DNA of 64,000 nt from Agrypnia vestita (Eukaryota > Arthropoda > Insecta > Trichoptera > Phryganeidae): the NCBI GenBank assembly GCA_016648135.1, contig JADDOH010000160.1:248001-312000 (forward strand), in the 5' to 3' direction. A program made the translations under genes and the position numbers. Below, piece after piece: positions 43,328 to 54,596 of the stretch; the first letter of the stretch is position 1; each line of letters begins with the position of its first letter. The notes under the pieces were generated by a model. It was not told the DNA's origin. It was given only the letters and a program-made list of their open reading frames with translations, and did not search any database.

Positions 43328-43730
43328 CTAACAGAAGAAAGAATTTTTTTTTAAATATTCCAAGCTATTTCAACTGATATTGATATTTTCAAATTGTCAC
43401 ATTGCATGTAATGGAGCATAATTGATTAATATTTTCCACCAATATAAAAGTGTTAAGATTATGACAAACAGTATATCATTTGAAATGTTATCGTTTTTCT
43501 TTTTAACGTGTATTGCATTATTCGGACAATAAGTCACACTGAATCACAAGGCCGGCGCCGCACTGCGCGAAACCTGTATATTAAAAAATATATATATATC
43601 TCTCTTGGCAGTCTATACAATCTTTTATAGGGACCTATCATTTATCCAATATCACACCATAAGAGTTACCCCCATTCTTGTTAATTTTTCAAAATAAAAA
43701 GATGCACGCTGTAATATGAAATATATGGTA

Positions 43731-44166
43731 CATATGCAGGGGGTAACAGAAATAGTCCACTATACTTTGCAGGTGGATTCCTGCCTTACTCATGAGTCCG
43801 AAATGTTCAAGTAATAATATCTAGTTATGGAGATACGTGGCATTAAAGTTTGCATTTTTTTCAATATTTCTGACTTATTTTCTGCAAAACGTTGGACTAA
43901 CATTAAAGTAAGTTATATGAAAAATGAATTGAATTCGCTTCAACACAAGTCAAGTAAAATGATAAAAATCTTGCAGAAATTTTAATAATAATTTTATTTG
44001 ACTTCTATTAAAGCAAATGAACGTTTTATTTTCAATATAAATTATTTTAATGATACTATAATATTTTAATATTAGGTCATGGTTGCTTGAACAATTTTGA
44101 CCCATAGTGAAGGCAGGAATCCACCTGTTAAGTATTTTGGACAAGCTCTGTTACTCCCCGCATATT
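43731..44166. mobile_element. Long-TIR MITE, family L (copy 2)
   Basis: CATATGCAGGGGGTAACAGA at the left is inverted at the right (GCTCTGTTACTCCCCGCATA). Subterminal GGTGGATTCCTGCCTTACTC and its inverse follow. The palindromic middle with TTAATAATAATTTTATTTG corresponds to copies at 9.0 and 57.9 kb. It is in intron 6 of the SCCPDH-like gene. Confidence 0.75.
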
Positions 44167-44194
44167 TATTGTAGGTATAATTCAATATGCTTAC

Positions 44195-44591
44195 CTTGAC
44201 TTCAATGCTCTTGTTGGGCAATTTCTCTTTGGTGTCCGTAATAGATTCGTCCCAACCCTCACCGTGGATGTTTATCCAAAACTTGGTATTCTTCATAGCT
44301 GCCTCGCTCGGACCCTCGTGAGAGACGAAACCAAATGAGAAAATTCGGGGGTAGTTGAGAAGCAATTTCCGCCCGAATGCAAACTTGGCCATGGCACCGA
44401 TCAAAACAGCCGCAATTGAGACCAAAAATATTGGGATTATAGAAGGGAAACCAAAGTACGCCTTCATCTGGGCGGGACGCTTCTGTTCATTCTCGTAGAA
44501 GAATCGTTGAGATCTGTATACTACAGACGGATCTGCACCCAGGAATGGCAAATACCAAGCGTCATCAATTTGACTTTTGTGAATGACACCC
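44195..44591 (-). CDS. Sccpdh: SCCPDH-like oxidoreductase, exon 6
   Basis: This 397-nt exon (acceptor AAATTATTTTAG, donor GTAAGC) covers residues about 229-361. It contains GVIHKSQIDDAWYLPFLGAD and PSVVYRSQRFFYENEQKRPA, then a strongly hydrophobic segment IIPIFLVSIAAVLIGAMAKF (about 280-299), which in this family is thought to attach the protein to membranes or lipid droplets. The sequence FGRKLLLNYPRIFSFGFVSH and GEGWDESITDTKEKLPNKSI follow. Phase 2 in, phase 0 out. Confidence 0.93.
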
Positions 44592-45047
44592 CTAAAATAA
44601 TTTCAATCAATTAGGGTCAATAAAGAAAATATAATTATAGCGAACCATGTCAATTACGAATTTTTGAAATCACAAAATTCATGTAATAATCTTGCGCAAC
44701 TTGGAGTAACATCGAGAAATTACATATTTACAAAAACTTATTTCAAAATTTTGTTTGATAACAGTTATACAGTAAATGAACCCTCCCACTAGTTTTGAAT
44801 TTCATAATGAAATAATTATTTTATACGTTGTATTTTATTTTTATAAATTGGATTTTGAAAAACTTATAATTATAAAAGGGAAACACTTTTCAAGCGAAAA
44901 AGTAATGTTTATATATGTAATAAGGTCATATTGTTTATTTTTGGTTACGAACAGAAGGGAGGAGGAAAGCACTTTGTCGAGTCTTTGGGCCTCTTTCCCT
45001 TCAGGTTAAGGGGATGAACATGATATGAACATTAAAAATATAATTAC

Positions 45048-45243
45048 TTTGGCTTTAGCTTGGGGGTGAACTCTGGCAATTTCTCCTTGTAGAGTTTCTT
45101 TCTCAACGGCCCTAGCTCTGACATGTGAGCAATGCCGTACACCAGAGATTCCCAAGTTCCGTAGTGTATGGAGGCCTCCCCAAACTTCCTGTACTGTGAG
45201 GGAACTGATGTTCTTATGTAAGTCTCCACTGAGTTTATCTGGC
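45048..45243 (-). CDS. Sccpdh: SCCPDH-like oxidoreductase, exon 5
   Basis: The 196-nt exon (acceptor ATCTTTTCAG, donor GTAATT) encodes GQINSVETYIRTSVPSQYRK then FGEASIHYGTWESLVYGIAH and MSELGPLRKKLYKEKLPEFT, residues about 164-228. V.TY......GT..S...G......L...R..L are conserved family features (the N.GT.ES segment). Phase 1 in, phase 2 out. Confidence 0.93.
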
Positions 45244-46144
45244 CTGAAAAGATTTGTTTTTAATGTAAGAATAGTAGAAGTGTATTATTATAAAAATAGA
45301 AGCAGAGTGCTTTTTGCCTACGATAACTAAATCCATTCTGCCCTGACATCTTCAATCACGCTTGCGAGAAATCATCATGTTCAGAATATTTTGAGTATGT
45401 TCAAATTGATCAAGAACACAGTACTGGATTTTATCCCCAGGGAAACATTATTAATCAAGATATATTATAGATGTCTCATGGAGACAAAGCTATTTTTTAT
45501 ATGGAAAAGTAGGTGTGGAAGTCGTTTTGGAAGTATTGTGTTCGTGAAAAATTTGAATATAATCAAAATTTTCTGAATAAATAAAAAATGGTCTAAAATG
45601 GAGTCAAGAATTGAAATAATTTTCAGTCGAAGATATCCTAGTGCAATGCTAATAATTCTGAAAAATGTTATATACACATACATATAAAGAATCTTGCTTT
45701 AAAAAAATCGAATAAAAATAAAGATATCTCATTATCAATAGCGACATCTGTATTAGATAAAGGGAATAACAAAGTTTTCGTCTGCAGGTGGCGGTAGTAA
45801 AAACTCACATACGAAACAAGGTGTGAAACTAAAACATATATACAACTTCCAAAAAATTTATAGATGTGGTAGTCCATCATGGGTGGAATTGGTGAACTTT
45901 ATATTGTGTAAAGTGATCACTTAAGCCAGCCGTACGACAGGTCGTAAGTCCTATGAATACCCAAAAAGACTTCCATACCTACGTTCCCATATAAAAAATA
46001 TCTTCGCCTCTATGAGACATGTATAATATATCTTGAGATCAGCATGTCTTGTCTCGCATCGGGGCCCAAGTTTGATAAGAGCCCTGATAAGGTATGCGCT
46101 CTGCAATGCATTTAGTATTAATATTGTTTTTTAATTCAAGGTAC

Positions 46145-46274
46145 CTTTGAATTGCTGCTGCAGATAAACAACGCCCATATCGGCAGGGATGCTGTCAAAT
46201 CCACAAGCGCTCACAATGTAAACACCGGCCTTCTGGGCAGCTTCGTTATATTCCAACTGCATCCTCTCCATATA
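46145..46274 (-). CDS. Sccpdh: SCCPDH-like oxidoreductase, exon 4
   Basis: The 130-nt exon (acceptor TTGTCAATAG, donor GTACCT) encodes YMERMQLEYNEAAQKAGVYI then VSACGFDSIPADMGVVYLQQ, residues about 121-163. A..AG...V.ACGFDSIP.D.G is the most characteristic block of the SCCPDH family. Phase 0 in, phase 1 out. The donor is less canonical than the others but the reading frame continues exactly. Confidence 0.94.
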
Positions 46275-46309
46275 CTATTGACAAAAAGAAATTAATAATA
46301 AACATGATC

Positions 46310-46812
46310 TGGGGACACTTGAATATCGAGTTCCAATGTTCTTGAACAAAATACAAAGTACCTTTCCCTCAGGCCTAAAAACTCCAAAATCAGTGTCAGA
46401 ACTTAAAAAATGGTTAATAGAAAACGACATAAGTCATATATGAACTATATTAATATTGAAATGATGTGAAGTGTTTTATTATGATAATGATAGTGAATAA
46501 TAAGTGATGTTTATATTTATATATATTTCTCTTTCTCTTTCCTTAATTTTTGCTTTATATTTTTAATTTGCTATTTTCTTTATTTATTGCTTTTTTCTTA
46601 GTTTGCTTAAAATTTTTAACTTTGTACTGAAAATTTCTTTTATGTTGTTTTTTGTACTTAATTGTTTTCGTTTTTTATCCGTATGTTTATAAAATGAATA
46701 ATATTTTGTAATAGTGTAACTTTCAATTGTAAAAATGAACCTATGGACAAACGTCTTTTTAGACGTTTTGTGGGACTAGATATTATAAAATGTAAAGAAA
46801 AAAAAAATTGAA
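46310..46812 (+). mobile_element. LINE 3' fragment with poly(A) tail in intron 3
   Basis: The plus strand reads a decayed C-terminus (VPMFLNKIQSTFPSGLKTPK then SVSELKKWLIENDI..I stop near 46,441). LK..L is the usual end of Jockey-group ORF2. A 3' UTR of about 350 bp follows and ends in AAAGAAAAAAAAAATTG at 46,812. It is antisense to the SCCPDH-like gene. Confidence 0.55.
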
Positions 46813-46930
46813 GTGACCTGTCAACCATGCAGCACATGCGGTTGCCGCCCAAGCACATTGCACGCTTGCCAGTCTCTTTTTAAACAAACTAGTGATTGTT
46901 CGATAAATTTTTACAACCCTATTCATGATT

Positions 46931-48138
46931 CAGGGTGGGCCATACGTTTATGCACCTTTTACACAGCTAACCATACTAAGGAGAGACATGCATGCAAGTC
47001 TACGGAAATTTAATCACAATTGATCGCTAAAGTAGAACAATGCGTTCTGTTTTGTTTGTTCTGTGCGTAAAATGGTATTACAAAAACAATGATTCATATG
47101 TGATTGTTGGAGGCCTGTTTTGCGCTCACTACCGATAACAATCATCAAAATCAATCAAAGATAACTTAATCAAATCGTGGCTCAGGAAGTTTGAGGAGAC
47201 TGGTTTAACTCTAAATAACCGGGTGACCACGGAGCAGGAAAAGCAAAGAGAATGTAAATGTAAGTTAACAAATCTGTTACTGTGGCGACACCAAAATCAA
47301 CTTTGTCTCGAATTTTGAAACCAGACTTGAAACTATACCTGTGTAAGATATAACTATACCAATTAGTACAAGCTTTAAAACCCGATTCCTGAAACTACGT
47401 TTGAGTGGTTTGCTAACATTAACATTTTGTTCTCCGAAGAAGCCCATTTTCATTTGAATGAGCTTGATAATAAGCAGAATTGCAGTTTCTGGAGTAGGAG
47501 AACCCCAAACTCAAATGTCGAGGGAATCTTCATTCTCCAAAAGTGACAGTGTGGGCAGCTATATCATAAAGACATTATCGGTCTTTATTTCTTTGAAATA
47601 AAGACCGATAGCAATTCTGTTACCGTTAATTCTGAAGAATATGTCAAAATGCTAAGGGACTTTTTCCAGCCGCGATTCCAGCAATTCCCCGAATACAATC
47701 ATCATGCAGCAAGATGAGGCAACCTGCCGTACGTCCAATGTGACTATATCGGTGGTGAACTAAATGTTTCCTAACGAACTGAAAGTGCATAGAGGTGACA
47801 TCCCATGGACCCAACGCAGCCCAGATTTGGCACATTTTTTTATGAGTTTATCTCAAAAGTTGTCTGTTCTTGGATAAACCAACCACAATAACATAAAGCA
47901 AATATTCATCAGGAGACAGCCAACATCTCACGTGCTGTGTCATTGCGTTTCAATACCTACATGAAAAATTTGAGGGAAAGCACAATTGGGAAAATCATGT
48001 CTTAAAATGTATAACATTATTTTTAAGACATGATTTTCCCAATTGTGCTTTTTCAGCAAAATAAACATTTATTATCATATGTTTATTTTGTAAGTTATAA
48101 TTGAATTTTCAAAAGTGAAAAAACTTATGGCCCATCTG
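46931..48138 (+). mobile_element. Tc1/mariner element, decayed, nearly full length
   Basis: CAGGGTGGGCCATACGTTTA at the left and its degenerate inverse (ACTTATGGCCCATCTG, ending 48,138) form TIRs, with TA outside the right end. The length is 1.2 kb, close to a complete Tc1/mariner. Short hairpins have been inserted at 47,577-47,609 and 47,986-48,056. It lies in intron 3 of the SCCPDH-like gene. Confidence 0.7.
47100..47880 (+). pseudogene. Tc1/mariner transposase pseudogene
   Basis: Plus-strand pieces include: a helix-turn-helix part (SWLRKFEETGLTLNNRVT-like, 47,185-47,230); VTVWAAISYKDIIGLYFFE (47,545-47,595); VTVNSEEYVKMLRDFFQPRF with QQFPEYNHHAAR (47,620-47,715), where the expected QDGA.CH segment is damaged by a stop; and GDIPWTQRSPDLAHFF-like residues (47,790-47,850), the PWPPRSPDL motif. 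The catalytic regions are recognisable but interrupted by several stops and frameshifts. It cannot encode an active enzyme. Confidence 0.7.
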
Positions 48139-48644
48139 TAAATGAAAAAAGTCATATATTTGTTAATATTTTAATTTCCGTTATGATATTCCTTAGGAAA
48201 ATGTCATATACCGAAGTATACATTGTATTTACCATATTGGTATAATTCTGTGGCTTGGTATTAAATTAACCTAAAAGACTAAATGGCAACATTTAACGGC
48301 AACATTTTACCACAAACAACATTGTTATATTAAATTTACATTTGTGGTTAGTTTGTTCACTCTTGTGCCAGTAAAATTTCTAATTTTATCTTCGTGGGAC
48401 CACAAAATTACTAATTTTTAACACAATCTTTTCCAATATGTTTTGACAATGGTAATTTTAGAATCAGATAATGTAGTTATTTAATTATATAACAATTATA
48501 AAAAAAATTGTTATGATTAAGATCGTAATTATTTTTACTAGAGATATTCACATATTTAGAGACAATGTCAACTAAGTTTACGGCATTGGAGAGGAAAGGC
48601 TAATATCCCACCAATATTAATAGGTACATTGATGTTATTTTAAA
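48139..48644. other. Intron 3 spacer
   Basis: AT-rich intronic sequence with no further supported feature. Confidence 0.35.
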
Positions 48645-48645
48645 T

Positions 48646-49217
48646 CCATGTATTCACTAGGAGACAAATTGACCCTCAACATCACGCACGGCATAGAGTC
48701 TACGTGACGTTGCAACGTCGCGCACTATGCCGCGACATCGCGTACAACTTAGTGCGGCATTTCTACATGCCGTGGCAACGTTGCCATGCGCACGGTACCC
48801 GAACGAGCTCATCGCGACATTGCGCCGCGTGTCAGTACTACGTGGTATGTTTACAAGTGAATGCGCATGCGCTGTATCCATCAACATGACATAAGTGTGG
48901 GAAAACGAAATTGTTCTCCAACTCATCGAGATCTACCAAAGCCATACAATGCTGTGGGACACTTCAAACCGTGAATATAAAAATAAAATAAAGAAAAACG
49001 ACGCGTGGGAAAGCATAGCAAAAGATCAGACCTTCGATACACGCATACGATCCGACTTGCGCAGCTGTCATCATAACCTCATCGGGCGACATTTATATGT
49101 CAATCCCGGTGTGTACACATCAAATGACCGCGTCATTGTCCCCGAAATATGAGCATAGATGTTGATGCGACATGCCGCGCAGAATGTTTCGCGATTTGTC
49201 CCCTAGTGAATACATGG
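48646..49217 (+). mobile_element. CpG-rich inverted-repeat element carrying a MADF frame
   Basis: CCATGTATTCACTAGG starts the element at 48,646 and is exactly inverted as CCTAGTGAATACATGG ending at 49,217; the repeat extends inward as AGACAAATT/AATCGCGATTTGTC. The 570 bp are much richer in CG than their intronic surroundings and contain several Cg-palindromic blocks (ACGTTGCAACGT, CGCGACATCGCG). It encloses one MADF frame and no transposase, which suits a non-autonomous PIF/Harbinger-type element. A 3-bp target duplication was not evident. Confidence 0.65.
48892..49152 (+). CDS. MADF-domain frame, transposon cargo
   Basis: The frame reads VWENEIVLQLIEIYQSHTML then WDTSNREYKNKIKKNDAWES and IAKD...IRSDLRSCHHNLIG, with the W..E.VL.LI..Y.....LWD..N..YKNK.K..DAW..IA pattern of the MADF Myb/SANT-like DNA-binding domain. 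It remains open for 85 codons from the ATG at 48,895; the domain's usual C-terminal basic end is replaced by other sequence. The host element is only about 570 bp, so it is a domain fragment, possibly still translatable, and not a host gene. It is the second MADF lineage in the window and differs from the one at 2.2 and 63.6 kb. Confidence 0.6.
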
Positions 49218-49369
49218 CTTTATTTTCAGTAGACGTGTAAAAAAAAGCACTTAAATTAAAAACACGCTTTCAATAAACACAACATTTAATTTATTATTTA
49301 TTTTTAAGAATATCTACATATATGAGAATAATTAGGTACAAATAATAAATATCAAGTGTTTTCACTAAC

Positions 49370-49557
49370 CTGTGGCTCTCCACTGACATCAACATGGTGA
49401 GTCTTAGTTTCGATGCACGCCTTCACCAGAGGTTCACCATAGAACCGATAGGGCCCGCAGCAGTTTACCAGGACCTTAGCCTGCTTTGTCATGTTTGTTA
49501 GCGACTCTGCGTCACTGACGTCAGCAACAAAGATTTTGATCTTTGATAAATCATCAC
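49370..49557 (-). CDS. Sccpdh: SCCPDH-like oxidoreductase, exon 3
   Basis: The 188-nt exon (acceptor ATATTTTTTAAG, donor GTTAGT) encodes DDLSKIKIFVADVSDAESLT, NMTKQAKVLVNCCGPYRFYG and EPLVKACIETKTHHVDVSGE then PQ, residues about 58-120. A.VLVNC.GPYRFYGEPVV.AC...GTHH.DVSGEPQ is the diagnostic motif of SCCPDH/trans-acting enoyl reductase-like proteins. Phase 1 in, phase 0 out. Confidence 0.95.
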
Positions 49558-50287
49558 CTTAAAAAATATACTCTGTGTAATAAATTTAATCATAAATAAA
49601 AAAATATCTGATGGTCAGTCATCGTCTTCAATACAAAACAGATGAGAAATAATTTTTTACGAAAATTGGTATAGTTCCATGTCTCTAAATATGGAAGCTG
49701 AAGACTGATTTCATGTGGTGATTATGCTATTGTTCTTTTGTGTTACTATGTCATTTGTTTTGTTTCGTGTCAACTTCTGTTAATTAAAGCACATATTTAT
49801 CAAAGCTGCGTTCCATTCATTACATTTCATATTATAATATTACTTTAGTACTTTACAAAAAGCGTTATAATATTACTTAGTTGAGTACTTTACAAAAAAA
49901 TAAAAAAAACACGCAAATTGAGTTTTCAAAGTTGACTTTACGTGTACATATTGTTACATGTCGTGGCTAGGTCGAAATGAAATGAAAAACGTATTTCGTA
50001 ATTTATCACTCGTAAAATAAACCTTTATTATCACTTCAAAATTTTATCTGACATTTTACATTCGCTGGAAACACAATACTCTTTTTAAAACTAAAAGAAC
50101 CGCTTTGCTTTTGTTTCGCTACTGTGGTAAGAACTTTTCTAAAATCTTCACTTTCGAATTATCTGTTAGTTCGTTATTTCAACGACTGAGCACACCGGCC
50201 CGCTGTTTTGCGCGCATACGCCTTTACTTGTATTCGGCTGTCAAACGTCAACCGACAACTCGTTATAATATTATTGGGAAGTTGGAA

Positions 50288-51032
50288 TAAGTTCAGAATA
50301 CAAACGTGTCACAAATTTGATGAAAGAAAAAATTTTCCTGGTGAAGAAAGGGTCCTGATTTCATAAATGAAGTCAAGTTTTTCCGTTAGCTGGTTTAAAA
50401 ACAGTTATTTTTTTACACTTCACGCCATAGATGCACATATAATAAAACAAGAAACCATAGAAAATTAATTTTTGATGTTTGATTATTCATTCACCATAGA
50501 TTATAAAAAAAATATATATATATATATATATACAAAACATAGACAATGGATTATTTTTAAAAATGAATTATTATATTAATCATTTATTAATAAAAACAAA
50601 GGATGACGTGTCTGGTGGAAGAAAGCCAATTTTTTGTTAAAAACGGAGATAAGCTCTTGGGAACAATAATGTCCAAATTCAAATTCACAATGCCTTTTTC
50701 TTAGCTAATGCGGGGCATTCTTTATATTGCATGGCAAGTCGCCGCGCCGGCGTAATGCAGGATCGTGTAGTTGACATATGTTTGATAATGAATGGGCCCA
50801 CTTATGATAAACGTGATTTGTCAATTTCTATGAATAAAACAGCAAAAACATATATTTTATATGGGCATCTATGGCGTGAAGTGTCAAAAATGTATCATTT
50901 TTAAACTAAAATAACTGCTTTTAATCCAGCTAACGGAAAAATTTGACTTCATTTATGTAATCAGGACCCTTTATTACACCAGGAAAATTTTTTCTTTCAT
51001 TAAATTTGTGATACGTTTGTATTCTGCACTAA
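50288..51032. mobile_element. Non-autonomous element with TIRs of about 150 bp in intron 2
   Basis: TTCAGAATACAAACGTGTCA at the left is inverted at the right as ACGTTTGTATTCTGCA with one mismatch in the overlap. Homology continues through GAAAGAAAAAATTTTCCTGG, AGTCAAGTTTTTCCGTTAGC and ACACTTCACGCCATAGATGC. The central 430 bp contain a (TA)n run at 50,512-50,531 and no coding sequence. The class is unassigned. Confidence 0.8.
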
Positions 51033-51246
51033 AGCCGGGAAGTTAATAAAAATTTGGTTTATTAGATATATTGGCATATTTAGTATTTTATCATGTAAGC
51101 AAAGAACCCTTATTCGGTAAATATTTATTAAAATTAAGCTGTTGACTTTAAGCTGCTGAAAATATACCGACAAAATCCAGGTCATTATCCCGTGTCATTA
51201 TCCGCATAATTATTTTCACGTCATTGGCGCTGAGTTAAGAGATTAC

Positions 51247-51427
51247 CAGTTTTTTCCTGCAAGTCTTTGATGATTTTTTCCAATTTGGACTGAGATCTGC
51301 CAGCGATGCCCCAAGTAAGCCCGGGATCATCTTTACTTATTCGGTTCAGCTCTTCCACGGAGTACTTCCCAGTGAATCCGCTAGCCCCAAATATTACCAA
51401 ATCCAATCTTTGAGCCATTGCGACGAT
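51247..51427 (-). CDS. Sccpdh: SCCPDH-like oxidoreductase, first coding exon (exon 2)
   Basis: The exon starts after TATGTTGCAG; eight untranslated bases precede the ATG at 51,418. It encodes MAQRLDLVIFGASGFTGKYS, VEELNRISKDDPGLTWGIAG and RSQSKLEKIIKDLQEKT, ending in phase 1 before GTAATC. GASGFTG (residues 11-17) is the glycine-rich dinucleotide-binding loop of the N-terminal Rossmann fold, and W.IAGRS..KLE follows as in the family. The seven coding exons sum to 1290 nt, 429 residues plus stop, a typical family length. The human homologue SCCPDH is a lipid-droplet/membrane-associated putative oxidoreductase of unknown substrate and lacks a lysine-catabolic partner domain. I see no frameshift or stop, so the gene appears functional. 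Confidence 0.95.
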
Positions 51428-51439
51428 CTGCAACATAAT

Positions 51440-52128
51440 GACAATTTTTAATGAGTATTATATCAACAAAATTTTTAGAAATAACCGGACAATATTAAAA
51501 GCAACTCATTCAAGATATCATAATTTATTTTAAACCTCCTTTGCATATCATAACCTTCATTTATTTTAAAAATAAGCAAAAATACAATAGTATTACAATT
51601 TATTTTCTTTAAAACAATGATTTTGTATAAATTGACAGCAGAGCTCGTTTGTTTAATGTTGCCATGGAACAAGGACAATTGTCAATATATTTATGTTCAA
51701 GACCCTATACATATTTTTACCTATATTTATCACATTTTTCCAAACAGAACCTATAATTACTTATTAATGGTTTTGTTAATTCTAATTGAGTATCATTGTT
51801 TGTAACGATTTAATCAAATAAACCAATTACAATGCTGTCCTACACACATGCCTTCGTGATTCAGCGCATCCACATATATCATACCTATAAATTTATATAC
51901 AACATCAATATCTCAATTAATTTCATCCCAATTATAATAATTCCGTTGTCTGCCTGTCCATCTGTCTGTCCGCCCATCCGTCATAACTTCGCGTAACCTC
52001 CGTACCTTTTTTATAGTATAAAAACTTTTCCTTTTTTTTTTTACTTTTATTTTGTTATTTTACAAAAATTAATATTTATTCTTTAGGAACCGACATGTAA
52101 AAGTACCGTCATTTTTGACGGGTTACAG
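51440..52128. other. Intron 1 spacer
   Basis: AT-rich intronic sequence with no further supported element. Confidence 0.35.
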
Positions 52129-52384
52129 CTAGGGAATGCGATCCCGATCCCGCGAGATCTCGAGGCATTTTACGAGGTCAATCCCGAACAGAAAAATCGG
52201 ACGAGATTGAAGCTTGGAAAAATACCTACAAAAACTTTAATGCAATGATTGATAATGAACAATTTATTAAAATTACTGATATAAAAATGCAAGGTATTGT
52301 CGTTAATTGCTATTCAGCTCCATAAACAAAAAAAACACAAAAGTATTCGGGATCCCGAAAGGGCAATCCCGATTCGGGATGCAT
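52129..52384. mobile_element. hAT-like terminal fragment with ATCCCGA-rich ends
   Basis: TAGGGAATGCGATCCCGATC at the left resembles the TAGGG-ATGC start of hAT elements, and CGGGATCCCGAAAGGGCAAT then CCCGATTCGGGATGCAT appears near the right. The terminal CCTA expected on the right is missing; sequence switches directly to a LINE-like frame at about 52,385. It is a truncated remnant. Confidence 0.45.
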
Positions 52385-52545
52385 GCAAAAAGCACAAATA
52401 GGTATCAATGCTACTAAAACCTGGCTTGATAGTAATACTCTAACACTCAACACAAACAAAACCAAATATCTTACTTCTAGTATAAAAGAAAATACTCAAC
52501 CTTCCAATGAATATAAAATAAACAAATCGCCATAATTTGAAATTT
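52385..52545 (+). mobile_element. LINE reverse-transcriptase scrap
   Basis: The plus strand reads QKAQIGINATKTWLDSNTLT then LNTNKTKYLTSSIKENTQPS. The IN....W...N.L.LN..KT.Y pattern is the segment just downstream of the YxDD box in Jockey/CR1-type reverse transcriptases. It is about 50 codons without flanking polymerase sequence. Confidence 0.6.
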
Positions 52546-53344
52546 ATCAAACCCACAAGTCCCAAAATTTCATAGTAGATCAGCCCCGATAATTCGAAAA
52601 CGCCGGTAATTCGTATCTCAAAAACCCTTTGTGGCATAAATCAATACATTATATTTTACATAATATGAAATTTTTCATAATGTATATTATAATTTTTATA
52701 ATGTAAATATACAAGACAAATGCCTATATAGAAAGGACAATCTCAACGAAAATAACACATTTTCTATTGTATATTTCCTATCCATTAGGAATGATAAAGA
52801 ACCAACTTTGAGTTAAAACTCACCTTCACATGTTTATAAAATGCTACATAATGCAATGGACCTGAGATTAAATACCAGACCGATAGCTGTGTACAAAACT
52901 CAAAACAATAAATCATGAAACACTTACACTGTATGAGTTTGCCTGTATTACCTTCATAAACTGTTTTCTCATATTATACATGCTATGTCCCTTTTCACCT
53001 TTACTGATTACGATAATTCCAAAATAGATTATTATCACAAAAGAAGAAAGAAATTGCTTGCGTTATAGGTCACATTTTTTCAAGTTTATAAATAAAATTT
53101 AAAAGGCTGGAATTAATATTCGCTGTACTCTGTAAAAGAGGACATGTTATGTTATAATAATTACTCACAATTGAAGTAATGTTCTGAAAAATGTGACATT
53201 AAATTCAGTTTAGAATAGAACATACATAGTTCTGCTGAGAATCCAACCCAAAAAATATTGAGAAAATGGCTTCTAAAAATCTTAACTACAAAAACTTGAT
53301 ACGTTGATATTTAATTCATTATTGTATATTTTTTGGAATACGAC

Positions 53345-53880
53345 TAATTGTATATGAGTCGTATATTGGAATAATCCAAGATGATGGTCCCGTTGTTCAT
53401 ACAATGAAAAAAAGTATTTCACTATATAATTTAACGTCCCGTTAATTTAATCTAACTAAAATAATCGTAATCTAAATTAAACAAACCAAACCTAATAACC
53501 TAACCTAACCTCATATATTGCCCATGAAAAGTCAAAATATGCAGTGCATTTTTGGGAACTTTAAAGTGTAATATCTTATTTAATACTTACTATTTAAACG
53601 TAAATTATCTTTCATTTTGTTATTAGCACATTCAATAATATAGTGAAATACTCATTTTCGTTGTATATGCAATGGGACCATTATCTTGGATTTAGCCGAT
53701 GTCATTACCTACACTGTCAGTTTTTCTAGAAAGTTTGTTATAAATGTTAACAAACTTTCTAGAAAAACTAACAGTGTAGGTAATAACATCTCATACAATA
53801 AGGTATAAATTACTGGACCTGCTGTAAATTTCTTTGGTTTGGAGTTAGCGGTGTCTGGAAATATACGACTCATATGTTTT
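53345..53880. mobile_element. Nested-palindrome element
   Basis: Three nested inverted pairs are visible. ATATGAGTCGTATATTGGA (53,353) pairs with AATATACGACTCATATG (about 53,860). TAATCCAAGATGATGGTCCC (53,373) pairs with GGGACCATTATCTTGGATTT (53,670). A compact hairpin at 53,703-53,790 has arms containing TCAGTTTTTCTAGAAAGTTT. There is no coding content. It is in intron 1. Confidence 0.65.
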
Positions 53881-54320
53881 ATGGTTTTTTAATGTAATTA
53901 TAAAACAAAATTATTTACAAAGATGTGACATGTTTCACAGGTTGGATTATTTCCAAAAAAATGTCTAAATGTATGAAATCAGTACTTATTTTGTTCTATG
54001 TAGGTTGGACGTATGCTATCAAATAGGAGTTATATTATTAAATGCCAGCTTTTTTATAGTATGCAGCTTTGACTTACTCCATAAAATTTTAATAAAACAT
54101 AAGTATAAGCATGTCTGTTTGTTTAATTGGTTGTCATTTGTTTTAAATTTTCTCTAGTATAAAAAAATGTTGTCTGACATGGATAAAAAAGTACATATTT
54201 AAATATCTTGGGTGCTTATTTAATTAATATTTAAGAATTAACAAATAATAACAAAAACATTTAATGTTTTGAATTTTTTCAATCTTCAACATTGTATTTA
54301 TAAAAAAAACTATAGCGCTT

Positions 54321-54467
54321 AGGGCCGGTTGTATCAACTTGGATTGTAGTAATCTTTCGTAAAAACCATAGATTTTTACAAAAATGAGTTGTGTGATCAG
54401 TGGAAAACAATAATCATGGGTTTAAATGAAAGATTACTATTAACCAAGATGATTCAACCGGCCCTCA
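54321..54467. mobile_element. Tourist-like hairpin MITE, family G (copy 3)
   Basis: GGGCCGGTTGTATCAACTTG is inverted at the right as CAAGATGATTCAACCGGCCC, with inner arms around ATAGATTTTTACA. TTA is at the left edge and TCA at the right edge. It is in intron 1 of the SCCPDH-like gene. Confidence 0.75.
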
Positions 54468-54596
54468 GAGCTTGGACATTTTCAGCAAGATATTTTATTA
54501 AGCTGTCTAAGCCCGTGTATAACTCATTTTTAGCATTTTGTGGCTCAGACCCTTTCAGCAGAACTGTTGTTCAATTAAAGTTATATCGAGTTTAGA

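Noticed and set aside
53484..53516. CCTAA-type repeats resembling the insect telomere unit
   Set aside because: Only two or three adjacent CCTAA units occur and they are interrupted; too short to call an interstitial telomeric array.
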